From the NCBI GenBank assembly GCA_009786175.1, contig WQTQ01000243.1:8534-72533 (forward strand): a DNA stretch of 64,000 nt, given 5' to 3'. The position numbers were made by a program, and so were the translations under genes. Position 1 is the stretch's first letter, and the number at the start of each line of letters is the position of its first letter. Positions 8,729 through 18,169 of this stretch are shown here, in pieces. Under the pieces are notes generated by a model. It was not told where the DNA came from. It worked only from the letters and a program-made list of their open reading frames with translations, and did not search any database. Origin of the DNA: Bacillota bacterium (GTDB lineage Bacteria > Bacillota_A > Clostridia > Lachnospirales > WQUN01).

Positions 8729-11700
8729 ATGAAATCCAAAAAAATTTTTAGAACAGCCATACTAACGATAATCCTGTGTGTTATGGCAGCCACACCTCTT
8801 ACGCAATTCGCGGCATATGGCAATGCTGCCTTGCCGCATGTTGTACAATCTACGGAAATGCGGGGGCTTTGGGTAACATCTGCCTATAATTTAGACTGGC
8901 CGTCCCGCAGAGACCTTACCCCGGCACAAATAAGGGCAGAAATTGACGACATTCTTACCCGGGCTGCAAACCAGGGCATTAACGCGGTATTTGTGCAAGT
9001 ACGCCCTGCCGCGGACGCCCTTTACCGTTCCGATTATTTCCCGTGGTCACATTTATTAACGGGTACCCAGGGGCAGGCACCTGCCAATAACTTCGACCCG
9101 CTGGAGTACTGGGTTCAACAAGCCCATGCTTTGGGCATAGAGGTTCACGCATGGCTCAACCCATTCCGGGTTACATTTCCAAACCAAAATATAACAAACC
9201 CAAGATACCTTTCCGCCAACCACCCTGCAAGGCGCGACCCCAGCTTAGTTATCGCTTACAGGACAAGCCTGTTTTTTGACCCGGGCAACCCGGCGGCCAG
9301 GCAGCTAATTGTTAACGGCGCGGCACAACTCATGCGAGACTACAACCTTGACGGTATCCACTTAGACGACTATTTTTATCCAAGCCGCAATTTCCCGGAC
9401 CAAGCTACCTTTGCCCGCCACGGCGGAGACATGGACTTGCATGACTGGCGGCGAGAAAATATAAACACCCTTATTCGCGATTTACAGCGGGTAACCCACG
9501 AAGCAAACCCGGATGCCAGCTTTGGTGTCAGTCCATTTGCAATATGGATGAACGCCAGCAATCACCCATTTGGAAGCAATACCAGAGGCGGGATAGAATC
9601 CTATTACAACCAGTACGCGGATACCCGCCGCTGGGTGCTGGAAGGCTGGGTAGATTACATTGCCCCGCAAATTTATTGGGTAGAAGGCAATGCCGCCGCC
9701 TGTTATGAAATTGTTCTTAGCTGGTGGGAAGACCTTGTGCGCGGCACAGATGTTCGTCTGTACGTGGGGCTTGCCCCGTACAGAGAGGTAAACAGAGAAA
9801 CAGAACAGCGGTTTGCCAACTGGAGACAAGGAGAAATTGTTCGGCAGTTAGAACGCAATGCCCGTTCAAGGGAAGTACGCGGCAGCATTTTCTTCCGCGA
9901 ACGCTTTATGCGCAGCTCTGTAGGTGACGCGATTGGCGAGTTTTACAGGCGTAACTTACCCGGGCAGGTACCTACCCGTCGGCAAACGGCCGCGCCGCCG
10001 CTAACGCCACAGCCTCCGGCTAACCAACCGCAAATTCCCCCTCCGCCACCCCCACAGCAACGTCCCGCAAATGATATTCCGCGTATTCCCATACCCACAC
10101 CGCCCATGCCCGCGCCTGCAAACCCGACAATGGACAGGTTACTGGTTGCACAGCCTTCCCGGGCAGAATTTACCGTAACAGACGCAAGCGGTTTTTGGTT
10201 TTACGGCTCGGCTATACCGGGCGTACATGTTTATGTAAACGACCAACGGGTTACAGACCGTACAGCGGAAGGGTTTTTCAGTGTTTTTATGCCCCTGGAG
10301 CGTGGGCGGAACAACTTCACATTTGCCCAGCGCGGCCAAACATCCGTAACCCGTACAATTATTAACAACGCACCTACCCCCGCAGCACCACCGGCGACAA
10401 TGGCGGTGGGTATTCAAAACCCGTTTCCCGCCACAGACGAATGGGCGCGGACCGGCTCTACAGTAACATTACGGGCCACAGCCCCTGCAGGCGCGACAGT
10501 TACTGCAGAAATTGGCGGGCAAACAGTTACTCTAACCCAAACAAACGCAAATTTACGGGCAACCGCGTCCAATATTGTAGCGGCTCAGTTTACCGGTACT
10601 TTTACCCTAAACACCGCCGCCGCAGATGATGCCATCTTAGATATTGGCCGCCCGGTGTACACCATGACATGGGACGGCCAGACACGTACGGTAACAGCCC
10701 CGGGGCACATCCGCCAACTAGGCAGGTCGGCCCCGTTTTTTGCAGAAGTCACATCTTCTTCTGCATGGGTATTCCCCAATGCGGCCACCACCGGCGGCTC
10801 CGGCTGGGCATTGCTGCGGGGCCAGACAGACCGTGTTACGGCAATTACAGGCAACTGGGTGCGCCTTGCCTCCGGCGGCTGGGTGGAAAGGGAACACGTG
10901 CGTACTTGGCAAGACAGTAATCTTGTTCCGGCTGCAGGCTTCCTTTCCAACGGACGGTACACCCCGGGCCGTTACTTTGACACCGTCACTTGGGAAGCCC
11001 CTTTCTCCCCTGCCGTACAGACGGAATTTGACGGCAACGAACTGATTGTCTCTTTGGGTGTGCAAGCAACCGCGCCGCCAATTTCCTACAATATCAATGA
11101 CACATTATTTTCGGAAATCCGCATAGGCACTCACAACGGTGCGCCCGCATACTTCATGACTCTGCGGGAAGGTCAGCATCTTGAAGGTTTTTACACCACT
11201 TATACAGACGGAGAACTTCAACTTGTTCTGCGCCGCAGACGCCCCTTAACCCCGGGCAACAACCCGTTTGACGGCTTCACCTTTGTAATTGACGCGGGCC
11301 ACGGCGGCACAGACCCGGGCGCGGTTGGCCCAATGGGCCCGGTAATGTCCGAGGCCGTAATTGTGCTTGCCCAAGCCAATCTTATTACCCGTGAGCTTGA
11401 AGCCCTTGGTGCCAACGTAGTAAGAATCCGCGACACAGACACCTTTTACACCCTGCAGCAGCGTGTAGACCTAAGCCGCGCCGCCAACCCGGACATGTTC
11501 CTGTCCCTCCACGTTAACGCCACTGCGGAAACTACAAACGCTACCAATATCCGAGGCTTTACCGTATGGTTTAGGAACGAAAACAGCCGCCCTGCCGCCG
11601 CTTCTTTTATGGAAAGTATGTACAATGTCAACCCCTACACAAACCGCAACCGCGCCCCAAGCCAGGCAAACTTTTTTGTTTGCCGTCCCCAATGGTCGCC

Positions 11701-11824
11701 GTCCATTTTGCTGGAAGCCAGCTTTACCAACAATATTCACGACTTTTCCTGGCTGATTAACCCACGCAGGCAGGAAGAGTACGCCAGAGCGGTTGTGAAT
11801 GCGCTGTTGGCGTATTATAGGTAG
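8729..11824 (+). CDS. Secreted glycosidase-like (GHL10/DUF187) - SH3 - N-acetylmuramoyl-L-alanine amidase fusion
   Basis: A 1031-residue exported cell-wall protein. A signal peptide (about 1-32) precedes a GHL10/DUF187 TIM-barrel-like domain (about 42-410) starting EMRGLWVTSAYNLDWPS and including GIHLDDYFYP and SPFAIW segments. A proline-rich linker follows (about 415-470), then Ig-like and SH3b-like segments (GWALLRGQ, WVRLASGGWV). The C-terminus is an Amidase_3 zinc amidase (about 851-1031). Its zinc ligands and catalytic Glu are visible in DAGHGGTDPG, MSEAVIV, SLHVNA and ILLEASF. It probably cleaves peptidoglycan peptides from MurNAc, with the GHL10 domain acting on a glycan. It starts after a typical ribosome site (AAAAGGTGG). 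Confidence 0.9.
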   Translation: MKSKKIFRTAILTIILCVMAATPLTQFAAYGNAALPHVVQSTEMRGLWVTSAYNLDWPSRRDLTPAQIRAEIDDILTRAANQGINAVFVQVRPAADALYRSDYFPWSHLLTGTQGQAPANNFDPLEYWVQQAHALGIEVHAWLNPFRVTFPNQNITNPRYLSANHPARRDPSLVIAYRTSLFFDPGNPAARQLIVNGAAQLMRDYNLDGIHLDDYFYPSRNFPDQATFARHGGDMDLHDWRRENINTLIRDLQRVTHEANPDASFGVSPFAIWMNASNHPFGSNTRGGIESYYNQYADTRRWVLEGWVDYIAPQIYWVEGNAAACYEIVLSWWEDLVRGTDVRLYVGLAPYREVNRETEQRFANWRQGEIVRQLERNARSREVRGSIFFRERFMRSSVGDAIGEFYRRNLPGQVPTRRQTAAPPLTPQPPANQPQIPPPPPPQQRPANDIPRIPIPTPPMPAPANPTMDRLLVAQPSRAEFTVTDASGFWFYGSAIPGVHVYVNDQRVTDRTAEGFFSVFMPLERGRNNFTFAQRGQTSVTRTIINNAPTPAAPPATMAVGIQNPFPATDEWARTGSTVTLRATAPAGATVTAEIGGQTVTLTQTNANLRATASNIVAAQFTGTFTLNTAAADDAILDIGRPVYTMTWDGQTRTVTAPGHIRQLGRSAPFFAEVTSSSAWVFPNAATTGGSGWALLRGQTDRVTAITGNWVRLASGGWVEREHVRTWQDSNLVPAAGFLSNGRYTPGRYFDTVTWEAPFSPAVQTEFDGNELIVSLGVQATAPPISYNINDTLFSEIRIGTHNGAPAYFMTLREGQHLEGFYTTYTDGELQLVLRRRRPLTPGNNPFDGFTFVIDAGHGGTDPGAVGPMGPVMSEAVIVLAQANLITRELEALGANVVRIRDTDTFYTLQQRVDLSRAANPDMFLSLHVNATAETTNATNIRGFTVWFRNENSRPAAASFMESMYNVNPYTNRNRAPSQANFFVCRPQWSPSILLEASFTNNIHDFSWLINPRRQEEYARAVVNALLAYYR

Positions 11825-11826
11825 GC

Positions 11827-11870
11827 AACTTAAAGCCATCATGATTTTGTAATCGTGATGGCTTTAAGTT
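11827..11870 (+). terminator. Hairpin terminator
   Basis: A 20-bp stem (11827-11846 with 11851-11870) carries a single G-T pair and a four-base loop. It lies three bases after the amidase-fusion stop. The U-run is short, but stem length and position support termination. Confidence 0.75.
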
Positions 11871-11931
11871 ATAGTGTTAAATTTATCATATACACAATTT
11901 TGACAAAATATACATTATTATTTGATAAAAT

Positions 11932-11960
11932 TTGACAACTAATAAATCGCATGCTACGAT
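11932..11960 (+). promoter_or_regulatory. Sigma-A-type promoter for the membrane-protein/VWA-lipase unit
   Basis: TTGACA at 11932-11937, a 17-base spacer and TACGAT at 11955-11960, about 75 bases before the first membrane-protein start. A second TTGACA at 11900 has a poorer -10 box. Confidence 0.6.
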
Positions 11961-12368
11961 ATAGTAAAACAGCACATTAAACGAAACCATTCGACAAGAA
12001 CAATTTTTGCTTTATGTCTGAGGAAAGAGGTTTTATGAGAATTTTTGCGTTACAAATTTTCACACTGATGCCCATTGTTCTGACAGTAAATATGTTAGCT
12101 TTTCTGGCGGCAAAAAGTACACTAAGCACAATGTTGCTGAAAATTGCCATTGCAGTATTGAGTATAGGAGTCATTTCATCTTATATTGAATCAGTTAATT
12201 CAAGTGGTATCGGCGCGAATTTTGTAATATTTATCTATTTTGCTCCTACGATATATATACTGAACTTTACATTGTTTGTAGCGGTATTCAATCATATTGT
12301 AGGTAATCTAAAAAGTAGATTGAAAATATTAACAGCTGTTTCTCTGATTGCATTTAGTATTTTTATTT

Positions 12369-13491
12369 AAAATCCTTACTTGCATAGTGGATACAACAAT
12401 AGGCTCAAAAGTCTGGAATTGTGTTATAAAAATCTCTATATCGCAGTGTTTTCGGATTATTAAAAGCCGAAATTATCACCAATTCAACTTTTTCAAGCAT
12501 TTCGTGAGGTGGGTTAGTGACAAGTGAAAACAGATTCAAGTAGCCTTGCAAATCGTCGCGATTAAAGCTGCTATGTGCGTTTAAAAACATCTTCATTATC
12601 GCATGGGCGCGGTTTACGGGATACAGGGGATTCTCTTTGTCCAACATTCCCTTTAATTCCTTTGACGCATAGCTAACACTGTTTAATGCCAGTTCTTTTA
12701 CCAACTTTTTATGCGCAGCTTCTTTATCATGTATCAGCTTGGACTTTGGGGCAATGCGATTGCCGAATGTTTCAAAAGTTTTCTTTTGAGATGGCTTTCC
12801 TGTTCCCTCTACCAAAAACAACGTATTAACCTTGTCTGTGGCAACCCCAATGCGGATTTGATTCTTTGATACGCCCCTTAATTTACTTCCGTCTTAATTA
12901 CGTTCTACATCCTCAGAGCGGACACGATAATATGTTTCGTCCGGCCAAACAGTGCCACTCAAAACAATGCCGTCCTGTATTCCTTCAAGAACAAGAAAGA
13001 GTTTTTGTAGCCAATATCTTGATGTTGTAAATGCGTTCTTGTTGTTCCAAGAATCCGCATTGATACTAACGTGACGGAAAAGGTTTAGGCAGTATTCAAT
13101 CCATTCGCCTATGGATAGCCTGCATTCATCGAAAATCGTTCCTGTTGTCGGAACAAAAGTTTTTTTGCATACACACAAATATCTCTGTATTCCGCCTGCT
13201 GTAAAGCCACGTTTAACAATTTCGACATCCCCGCAGTAGGGGCATTTTGATGGTTGATATGAGCTAATCATTTCCGCTTCGCCACTGTCTGACAGCTTGC
13301 GGTGGCGGTCATCATATCGCATTTTATACTGCTCCTTCAAAAATTTCTGTGTTGCTGTCAGTTCGTCAACATCATCCCACGGCGTTGCTCGGCGGGATTT
13401 TTGCCCCACAGATTTAGGCATCATATTTCACCTTGCTCGCTATTTTCTCCTGTCGATTATATTGATTTAATATCCACTATGCAAGTATGGA
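12369..13491 (-). mobile_element. IS1595-like insertion sequence
   Basis: About 1.12 kb bounded by inverted repeats TACTTGCATAGTGGATA (12377-12393) and its exact complement (13471-13487). The similarity continues outward with one mismatch to the motif TAAAATCC. A candidate 8-bp target duplication TTTTATTT is present at 12361-12368 and 13492-13499. Exact ends are uncertain by a few bases because the flanks are A/T rich. It carries one transposase gene on the minus strand with an in-frame stop. No second copy is in the window. Confidence 0.8.
12405..13424 (-). pseudogene. IS1595 family (ISXO2-like) transposase with in-frame stop
   Basis: The reading frame from ATG 13424 to the stop at 12405 is one frame of 340 codons broken only by TAA at 12894-12896. 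The N-terminal part carries a zinc ribbon (CPYCGDVEIVKRGF and C-x-C-K) typical of IS1595 transposases. The DDE region starts at WPDETYY just before the stop and continues after it with IRIGVATDKV, LIHDKEAAHKKL and the VNRAHAIMKMFLNAHSSF segment. A single GAA-to-TAA change would explain the break. The element is therefore probably not autonomous. Confidence 0.85.
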
Positions 13492-13831
13492 TTTTATTTT
13501 TATAATTCTCTTATGGAGCGCAATATACACAACTGGATGGAGAATATTTTTGGGTCTTTTAATACAAACTGGCTTTATACTATGGTTTTCTGGATAACGG
13601 CTATTTTAGGAGCCTTAAGTGCATTAATCACTCACTGGATTATGCTCATACAAGCACTAAAATTTACACGAGGGCAGCTAACTAAAAAGATATGGATTAT
13701 AATCGCATTTTTCCTTCCAATCGTGGATTCTGCGCTATATCTTCTTGTACAGTTTGCAAAAACACTTTATACCATTCCAAGTAAGTTAAGAAAGTGAAGA
13801 AACATTTTGTAGCTAAATAAACCGCGATAAA

Positions 13832-14491
13832 ATGCATAGGAAGGAGGATTTTATAGGGATTGAGGAACTGCAAATTTTCACTTTAATGCCCATTGCTCTA
13901 ATTGCAACTGTTGCGGTATTTTGGATTGGAAAGGGTACGACAAGCATAATTGCACTGTACTGTGCAGTATTTTTATTAGGCATAGGAGTCGCTTCGGCTT
14001 ATGCTCTTACTATCAACACTTTTCGTTTTGGTAGCTTTGGAGGACTGGGGGTTATAGCTGTAGTACCCTTCTATTTGATGCCAAACATACTTATGCTGAA
14101 TTTCACATTGTATGCTGTGATGTTCAACGACATTACAGAAGGACTGAAAGGCAAACTGAAAATGTGGACGGTTGTTACGTTGACTTCATTTAGTATATAC
14201 TTATATATGCTAAACATAGAGAGTAAAATCGTTAACTGGATGCGGTATTATTTTGCCTCTGAATCGGCTGTTACAATTGTTTTATGGATACCAAGTGTAC
14301 TGTGGATTTTAAGCTCATTATTCACTCATTGGGCTATGTTCATACGCGCACTAAAACTCACACAAGAGCAACGCGCTAAAAAGACATGGGCCATAATTGC
14401 ATTTTTCCTTCCAATAGCAGGATCTGCACTATATCTTATTGTGCATTTTGCTAAAGTGCTTAATACAATCCCATGTAAACAGGTGAACTAA
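13832..14491 (+). CDS. Small multi-span membrane protein, paralogue 2
   Basis: About 210-219 residues with about six hydrophobic spans. It shares LQIFTLMPIALI near the N-terminus and a C-terminal signature (ALKLTQEQRAKKTWAIIAFF, then LPIAGSALYL and a TIP end) with the genes on both sides. The C-terminal W-x-x-I-A-F-F-L-P-x-x-G-S-x-x-Y-L pattern resembles the PLDc_N membrane segment, by eye only. The start is odd: ATG 13832 lies before the AAGGAGG ribosome site, while the codon correctly spaced after it (13853) is ATA. The intact relatives have ATG there. Function unknown. It lies in a unit with the VWA-lipase gene. Confidence 0.7.
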   Translation: MHRKEDFIGIEELQIFTLMPIALIATVAVFWIGKGTTSIIALYCAVFLLGIGVASAYALTINTFRFGSFGGLGVIAVVPFYLMPNILMLNFTLYAVMFNDITEGLKGKLKMWTVVTLTSFSIYLYMLNIESKIVNWMRYYFASESAVTIVLWIPSVLWILSSLFTHWAMFIRALKLTQEQRAKKTWAIIAFFLPIAGSALYLIVHFAKVLNTIPCKQVN

Positions 14492-14554
14492 GATGGATAA
14501 TGATGTGGAACCATGTATTTTATGGTAACTAAATCATTATCTAGGGAGGATAAT

Positions 14555-15202
14555 ATGTTAGATTTAATGGCGCAGTTTTTCCCGCTGATGCCCATTGCTT
14601 TAATAGTCATAATGGTAGTGTTTTTAGTAAGAAAAGGTAGAACCAGCACTATTCCATTATATATCGCAACATTGTTGCTGGGTATTGGGGCAATTTCGGC
14701 ATATGCTTTTGTAATTGATGCTAGTCGCTCTGGCAGTATACTTTCGGGAGTAGGTGTTATTTTTGGAATAATCGCCTATTTAATACCCTCTATACTTATG
14801 CTGAATTTCGCATTGTATACGGCAGTGTTCAGAAATATTACAAACAGCTTGGAAGACAAGCTTAAGATATGGACAGCTATTTCATTGATTTCATTTGGCG
14901 TATATCTATGCGTACTTCTTTTAGATAACAGAATATATAATTGGATGGGACACTCTTTTGGTTTTGGGGTATTTGAACTGATTTATGGTATAATTTTTTA
15001 TGTAGCCGCATCGTTATGGATTATAGGTATGGTAGTTATTATGTGGATTATGTTTATATACACACTGAAAATCACCAGACAGCGCACTGAAAAAATATGG
15101 AGTATAATCGCATTTTTCCTTCCAATAACAGGGTCTACACTATATCTTATTGTGCATTTTGCAAAAGTGCTTTATACAATCCCAAGTAAAATGAGGAGGT
15201 GA
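14555..15202 (+). CDS. Small multi-span membrane protein, paralogue 3
   Basis: A 215-residue membrane protein from ATG 14555, five bases after GGGAGG. An ATG at 14513 would add 14 residues without a ribosome site. It has about six hydrophobic spans, FFPLMPIALIVIMV at the start, a YLIPSILMLNFALYTAVF central span and the family ending RTEKIWSIIAFFLPITGS, then LYLIVHFAKVLYTIPSK. It is the only member of the triplet with both an intact frame and a normal start. It precedes the VWA-lipase gene by 81 bases on the same strand, which suggests a shared transcript and possibly a shared envelope role. No known family was firmly recognised. Confidence 0.75.
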   Translation: MLDLMAQFFPLMPIALIVIMVVFLVRKGRTSTIPLYIATLLLGIGAISAYAFVIDASRSGSILSGVGVIFGIIAYLIPSILMLNFALYTAVFRNITNSLEDKLKIWTAISLISFGVYLCVLLLDNRIYNWMGHSFGFGVFELIYGIIFYVAASLWIIGMVVIMWIMFIYTLKITRQRTEKIWSIIAFFLPITGSTLYLIVHFAKVLYTIPSKMRR

Positions 15203-15283
15203 AGTTGTATTTTCCAAGCAAACATGCAGTAAAGCAGTAAAAATACTAATGGACAGTAAAAATTACAGAGGAGGATTTTACTT

Positions 15284-18070
15284 ATGAGAAAATCTTTTAG
15301 CAAAAAAATTATCAGCTCTATCATTGTACTGGTTATGATGTTTTCGGTAATACCTGCAAATGTTATTGCTTATGATATTTTATTACATTCGGCAGATAAT
15401 GCTGACCAAAATGACTATGCAGCCCAAGGCATTAGTTTTTCCATAATTCAGCCAGATACAGCATTTCAACCGATGTCTGTTGAACTTAATTTTACAGAAT
15501 CTGAAACCACTAATACGGTTAGCATCCAAAATCAATCATCATCATTAACACGCTATACAATACTCGTACTTGATGTATCCAGTGCCGTCCGTATTCTTGA
15601 TACCGCTGGTAACATAATATTTATTGCCGACCCTGCGGTTGAATATGTAAAAGCAGCTGCTACAAGCTTTATTGAGCAAGTAGGATTTGCCAGGGGAACA
15701 AACTATGTAGCGATAGTTGTATATGCAGGTACCTCAGCTTCCGTTCTTTCGGACTTTACAACAGATACGGACGTATTGCGTAATGCCATAGCAGAAATCA
15801 CATTTTCCCCTTTAATTGGTCGTAGTATTGCCGCAGGCCTTAATTCTGCATATGCACTGCTGAACAATATACAGAATCCGGATGCAATAAAAAACGTAAT
15901 CTTATTTACTACCGGAATGACAGATTCAGGTGAGTACAATTTTGTTGGACGCTATAACTCAGACACAATTGGCAGCAGGTGGAGAAACCAAATTACTGGA
16001 ATCCCTATATTCGCATATGCTAACGTTGCTTATGAAGCAGCAAGAAATGTTGACAGGCTTGCTACATTATATTCAATTGGTCTTTTCCAAAACATTGAAG
16101 GCATACCGGAAGAAGGACACGACATAGCACAGCTAGTTCGGTTAATTGCAAGAGACTTAGCTTCGTCGGATGAACACTTTTTTGAGGTAGAAGATCCAAA
16201 TAATATAAGATTTGTTTTTGGCGAAATAGGAGATAAGATATTTGGAGATTCTATTCCTATAATTGTAATCCCGGGTATTGCGGGGAGCAATTTGAGATGT
16301 GCTGTTACTGATGACACCCTCTGGCTTAGTGCATGGGATCTTCTTCCACTTGTAACCAGAATTCCAAGACTAGCTTTCAGTGCCTGGGGTGAATCTATAA
16401 ACAATATATCGGTGGGACAAGTTTATGGTATTAGTGATCATCCAATAACAGGCTTAAATATCAATCAGTTACTTCCGTATGCAAATATAATGAGGGATTT
16501 GCGAGCTGCTTTCCCAGATAGGACAGTTCATTTTTTTGGATACGATTGGCGAATGTGTAACATTCATACCGCTAACTTGTTGTATCAATTTGTTAATCGC
16601 AGAAATTATGAAAGAATAGACATCGTAGCCCATAGCATGGGTGGCCTAGTTGCGGCGCAATTTATCGCTAATGGTAATGGCGATAGAATACACAATCTAG
16701 TTACGGTAGGAACACCATATCTAGGTTCTCCCAAAGTGCCATATATATTTTTGACAGGTAACTTAGCAAGAATCCTTCCTCCTCACACTGATGCCGCGAT
16801 GAGAAGGGTTTCATCACATTTACCCGCAGTTTATCAATTGCTCCCTTTTCAGAAACCTCCTGAACAGTACCCCTATTTAGCAGTAAGAACCGGCGGAATA
16901 TTTAATAGGCAACGGACATATATTTATGCATTTACACATGCATTTATGGAGAATCCGAATAATTTCAACATGCTAAATGTAGACCATCAGTCTGTTCCTG
17001 TACAAATAAGACATAACTTTTTCCTAAGATCGTCTCAGTTTATGAATGGTTTGTTTTTAAGCGATGGCCGCCATGTAATCCAAACTGTAAATTACTATGT
17101 TATAACAGGAACCGGTAGTCCAACAATACGCACCACCGTCGTTAACACCTCGGGAAATCAGGTGGAAACGCTTAGCTTTTCTGATGGTGACGGCACCGTA
17201 CCTTATTGGAGTGCGTCTATCGGTGGCAGAGTAAACACTACATCTTTCCGCTATGCACATCTCGACTTAATATTTAGGGAAAACGTAATCAATCATGTTA
17301 TAGGCGTTTTAAACCACAATGTACCACCGGGCGCAGGCGTTACACCATCTCACCCGGGTACTGTTGTTATACGCATTGCAAGCCCGGTTCAAACCACTAT
17401 AAGGTTTGGCGATGAAGTACTCTCAAGTAAAGAAGCTTACTTTAACAGAGTTACCAGCTTTGGTTCTTTGCATTTTATCGGCCCGGACGGGAGTGTAGAA
17501 CTCTTTGCCCTTGCTACGGATAAAATTTATGATGTACTTATTGCTGGGACAGGTTATGGAACCATGACGTACAGCATTGCTTTCTACGACACAAATGGAG
17601 ATTTTGTTGAGGAAAGAATATTTGTTGACGTTCCAATAACTTACGACACGATTATTACCACAAATACAGGTCAATCTGTACAAACTACCTTAAATGTTGA
17701 TACTAACGGTGATGGCGTATATGACTTTATCCTATTCCCCTGTGTACCATTAGAGCTTAACACCACCGAAGTAACAATAACGAACTCCATTCCATCACAG
17801 TGGAATGTAATCCCGGTAGGAGGTATTGCTACAGGTCCAATGACATTGACATCAAATGATGGTGACATAACATATGGACTGGTAACAGACACGCGCTACA
17901 CAATCATAATTGACGACGATGTAATCGTTGCTGCTGCCTGGACCGAATGGGGAGATTACATTAGTGTGTGGCTTCGCCATGGCGCAGTAATCACCGAAGC
18001 AAGAACAGTCACTGTAGATGTAACCCGTCAGGGCGCAACAGAAACAATAACTATACATTTGCACATATAA
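15284..18070 (+). CDS. Secreted VWA domain - LCAT-type lipase fusion
   Basis: A 928-residue exported protein. The signal peptide is at about 1-30. A von Willebrand A-like domain spans about 90-295, with a MIDAS-like YTILVLDVSSAV at 91-102, although the classic D-x-S-x-S is relaxed to D-V-S-S-A. Next comes an alpha/beta hydrolase of the lecithin:cholesterol acyltransferase type (about 325-690), with an oxyanion segment VIPGIAGSNLR, FFGYDWR, and the nucleophile elbow VAHSMGG with Ser451. A later DGDGTVPYWSA segment fits the catalytic Asp region and YAHLDL the catalytic His. The last 230 residues are beta-rich repeats. A phospholipase or acyltransferase acting outside the cell is likely. A GAGGAGG ribosome site precedes it. 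Confidence 0.85.
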   Translation: MRKSFSKKIISSIIVLVMMFSVIPANVIAYDILLHSADNADQNDYAAQGISFSIIQPDTAFQPMSVELNFTESETTNTVSIQNQSSSLTRYTILVLDVSSAVRILDTAGNIIFIADPAVEYVKAAATSFIEQVGFARGTNYVAIVVYAGTSASVLSDFTTDTDVLRNAIAEITFSPLIGRSIAAGLNSAYALLNNIQNPDAIKNVILFTTGMTDSGEYNFVGRYNSDTIGSRWRNQITGIPIFAYANVAYEAARNVDRLATLYSIGLFQNIEGIPEEGHDIAQLVRLIARDLASSDEHFFEVEDPNNIRFVFGEIGDKIFGDSIPIIVIPGIAGSNLRCAVTDDTLWLSAWDLLPLVTRIPRLAFSAWGESINNISVGQVYGISDHPITGLNINQLLPYANIMRDLRAAFPDRTVHFFGYDWRMCNIHTANLLYQFVNRRNYERIDIVAHSMGGLVAAQFIANGNGDRIHNLVTVGTPYLGSPKVPYIFLTGNLARILPPHTDAAMRRVSSHLPAVYQLLPFQKPPEQYPYLAVRTGGIFNRQRTYIYAFTHAFMENPNNFNMLNVDHQSVPVQIRHNFFLRSSQFMNGLFLSDGRHVIQTVNYYVITGTGSPTIRTTVVNTSGNQVETLSFSDGDGTVPYWSASIGGRVNTTSFRYAHLDLIFRENVINHVIGVLNHNVPPGAGVTPSHPGTVVIRIASPVQTTIRFGDEVLSSKEAYFNRVTSFGSLHFIGPDGSVELFALATDKIYDVLIAGTGYGTMTYSIAFYDTNGDFVEERIFVDVPITYDTIITTNTGQSVQTTLNVDTNGDGVYDFILFPCVPLELNTTEVTITNSIPSQWNVIPVGGIATGPMTLTSNDGDITYGLVTDTRYTIIIDDDVIVAAAWTEWGDYISVWLRHGAVITEARTVTVDVTRQGATETITIHLHI

Positions 18071-18088
18071 ACAATTAATATTTAATGA

Positions 18089-18136
18089 AAGACAAAAGCC
18101 ATTGCAATTTTCAACGGTTGCAATGGCTTTTGTCTT
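18089..18136 (+). terminator. Strong hairpin terminator
   Basis: A perfect 19-bp stem (18089-18107 with 18118-18136) with a 10-base loop, whose A-rich and T-rich bases allow use in both directions. It ends the VWA-lipase transcript. Confidence 0.85.
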
Positions 18137-18169
18137 ATAGTAATCTTAGTAAAAATTCTGGAGGCCACC

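Larger units (their letters stand above)
12035..13797 (+). pseudogene. Small multi-span membrane protein gene split by an IS element
   Basis: The 5' part (12035-12370, ATG preceded by AAGAGG) and the 3' part (frame running through 13498-13797) align respectively with the N- and C-terminal halves of the two intact paralogues downstream. The 5' half carries the LQIFTLMPI opening and ILNFTLFVAVFNHI. The 3' half carries the NW motif, ALKFTRG, and the IIAFFLPIVDSALYLLVQFAK-TIPSK ending. A 1.1-kb IS1595-like element lies between them in opposite orientation. Precise removal at the 8-bp flanking repeat does not by itself rejoin the two frames, so a small additional indel or a different boundary is likely. 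The gene is almost certainly inactive, although the 3' fragment could be translated from ATG 13513. Confidence 0.8.
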
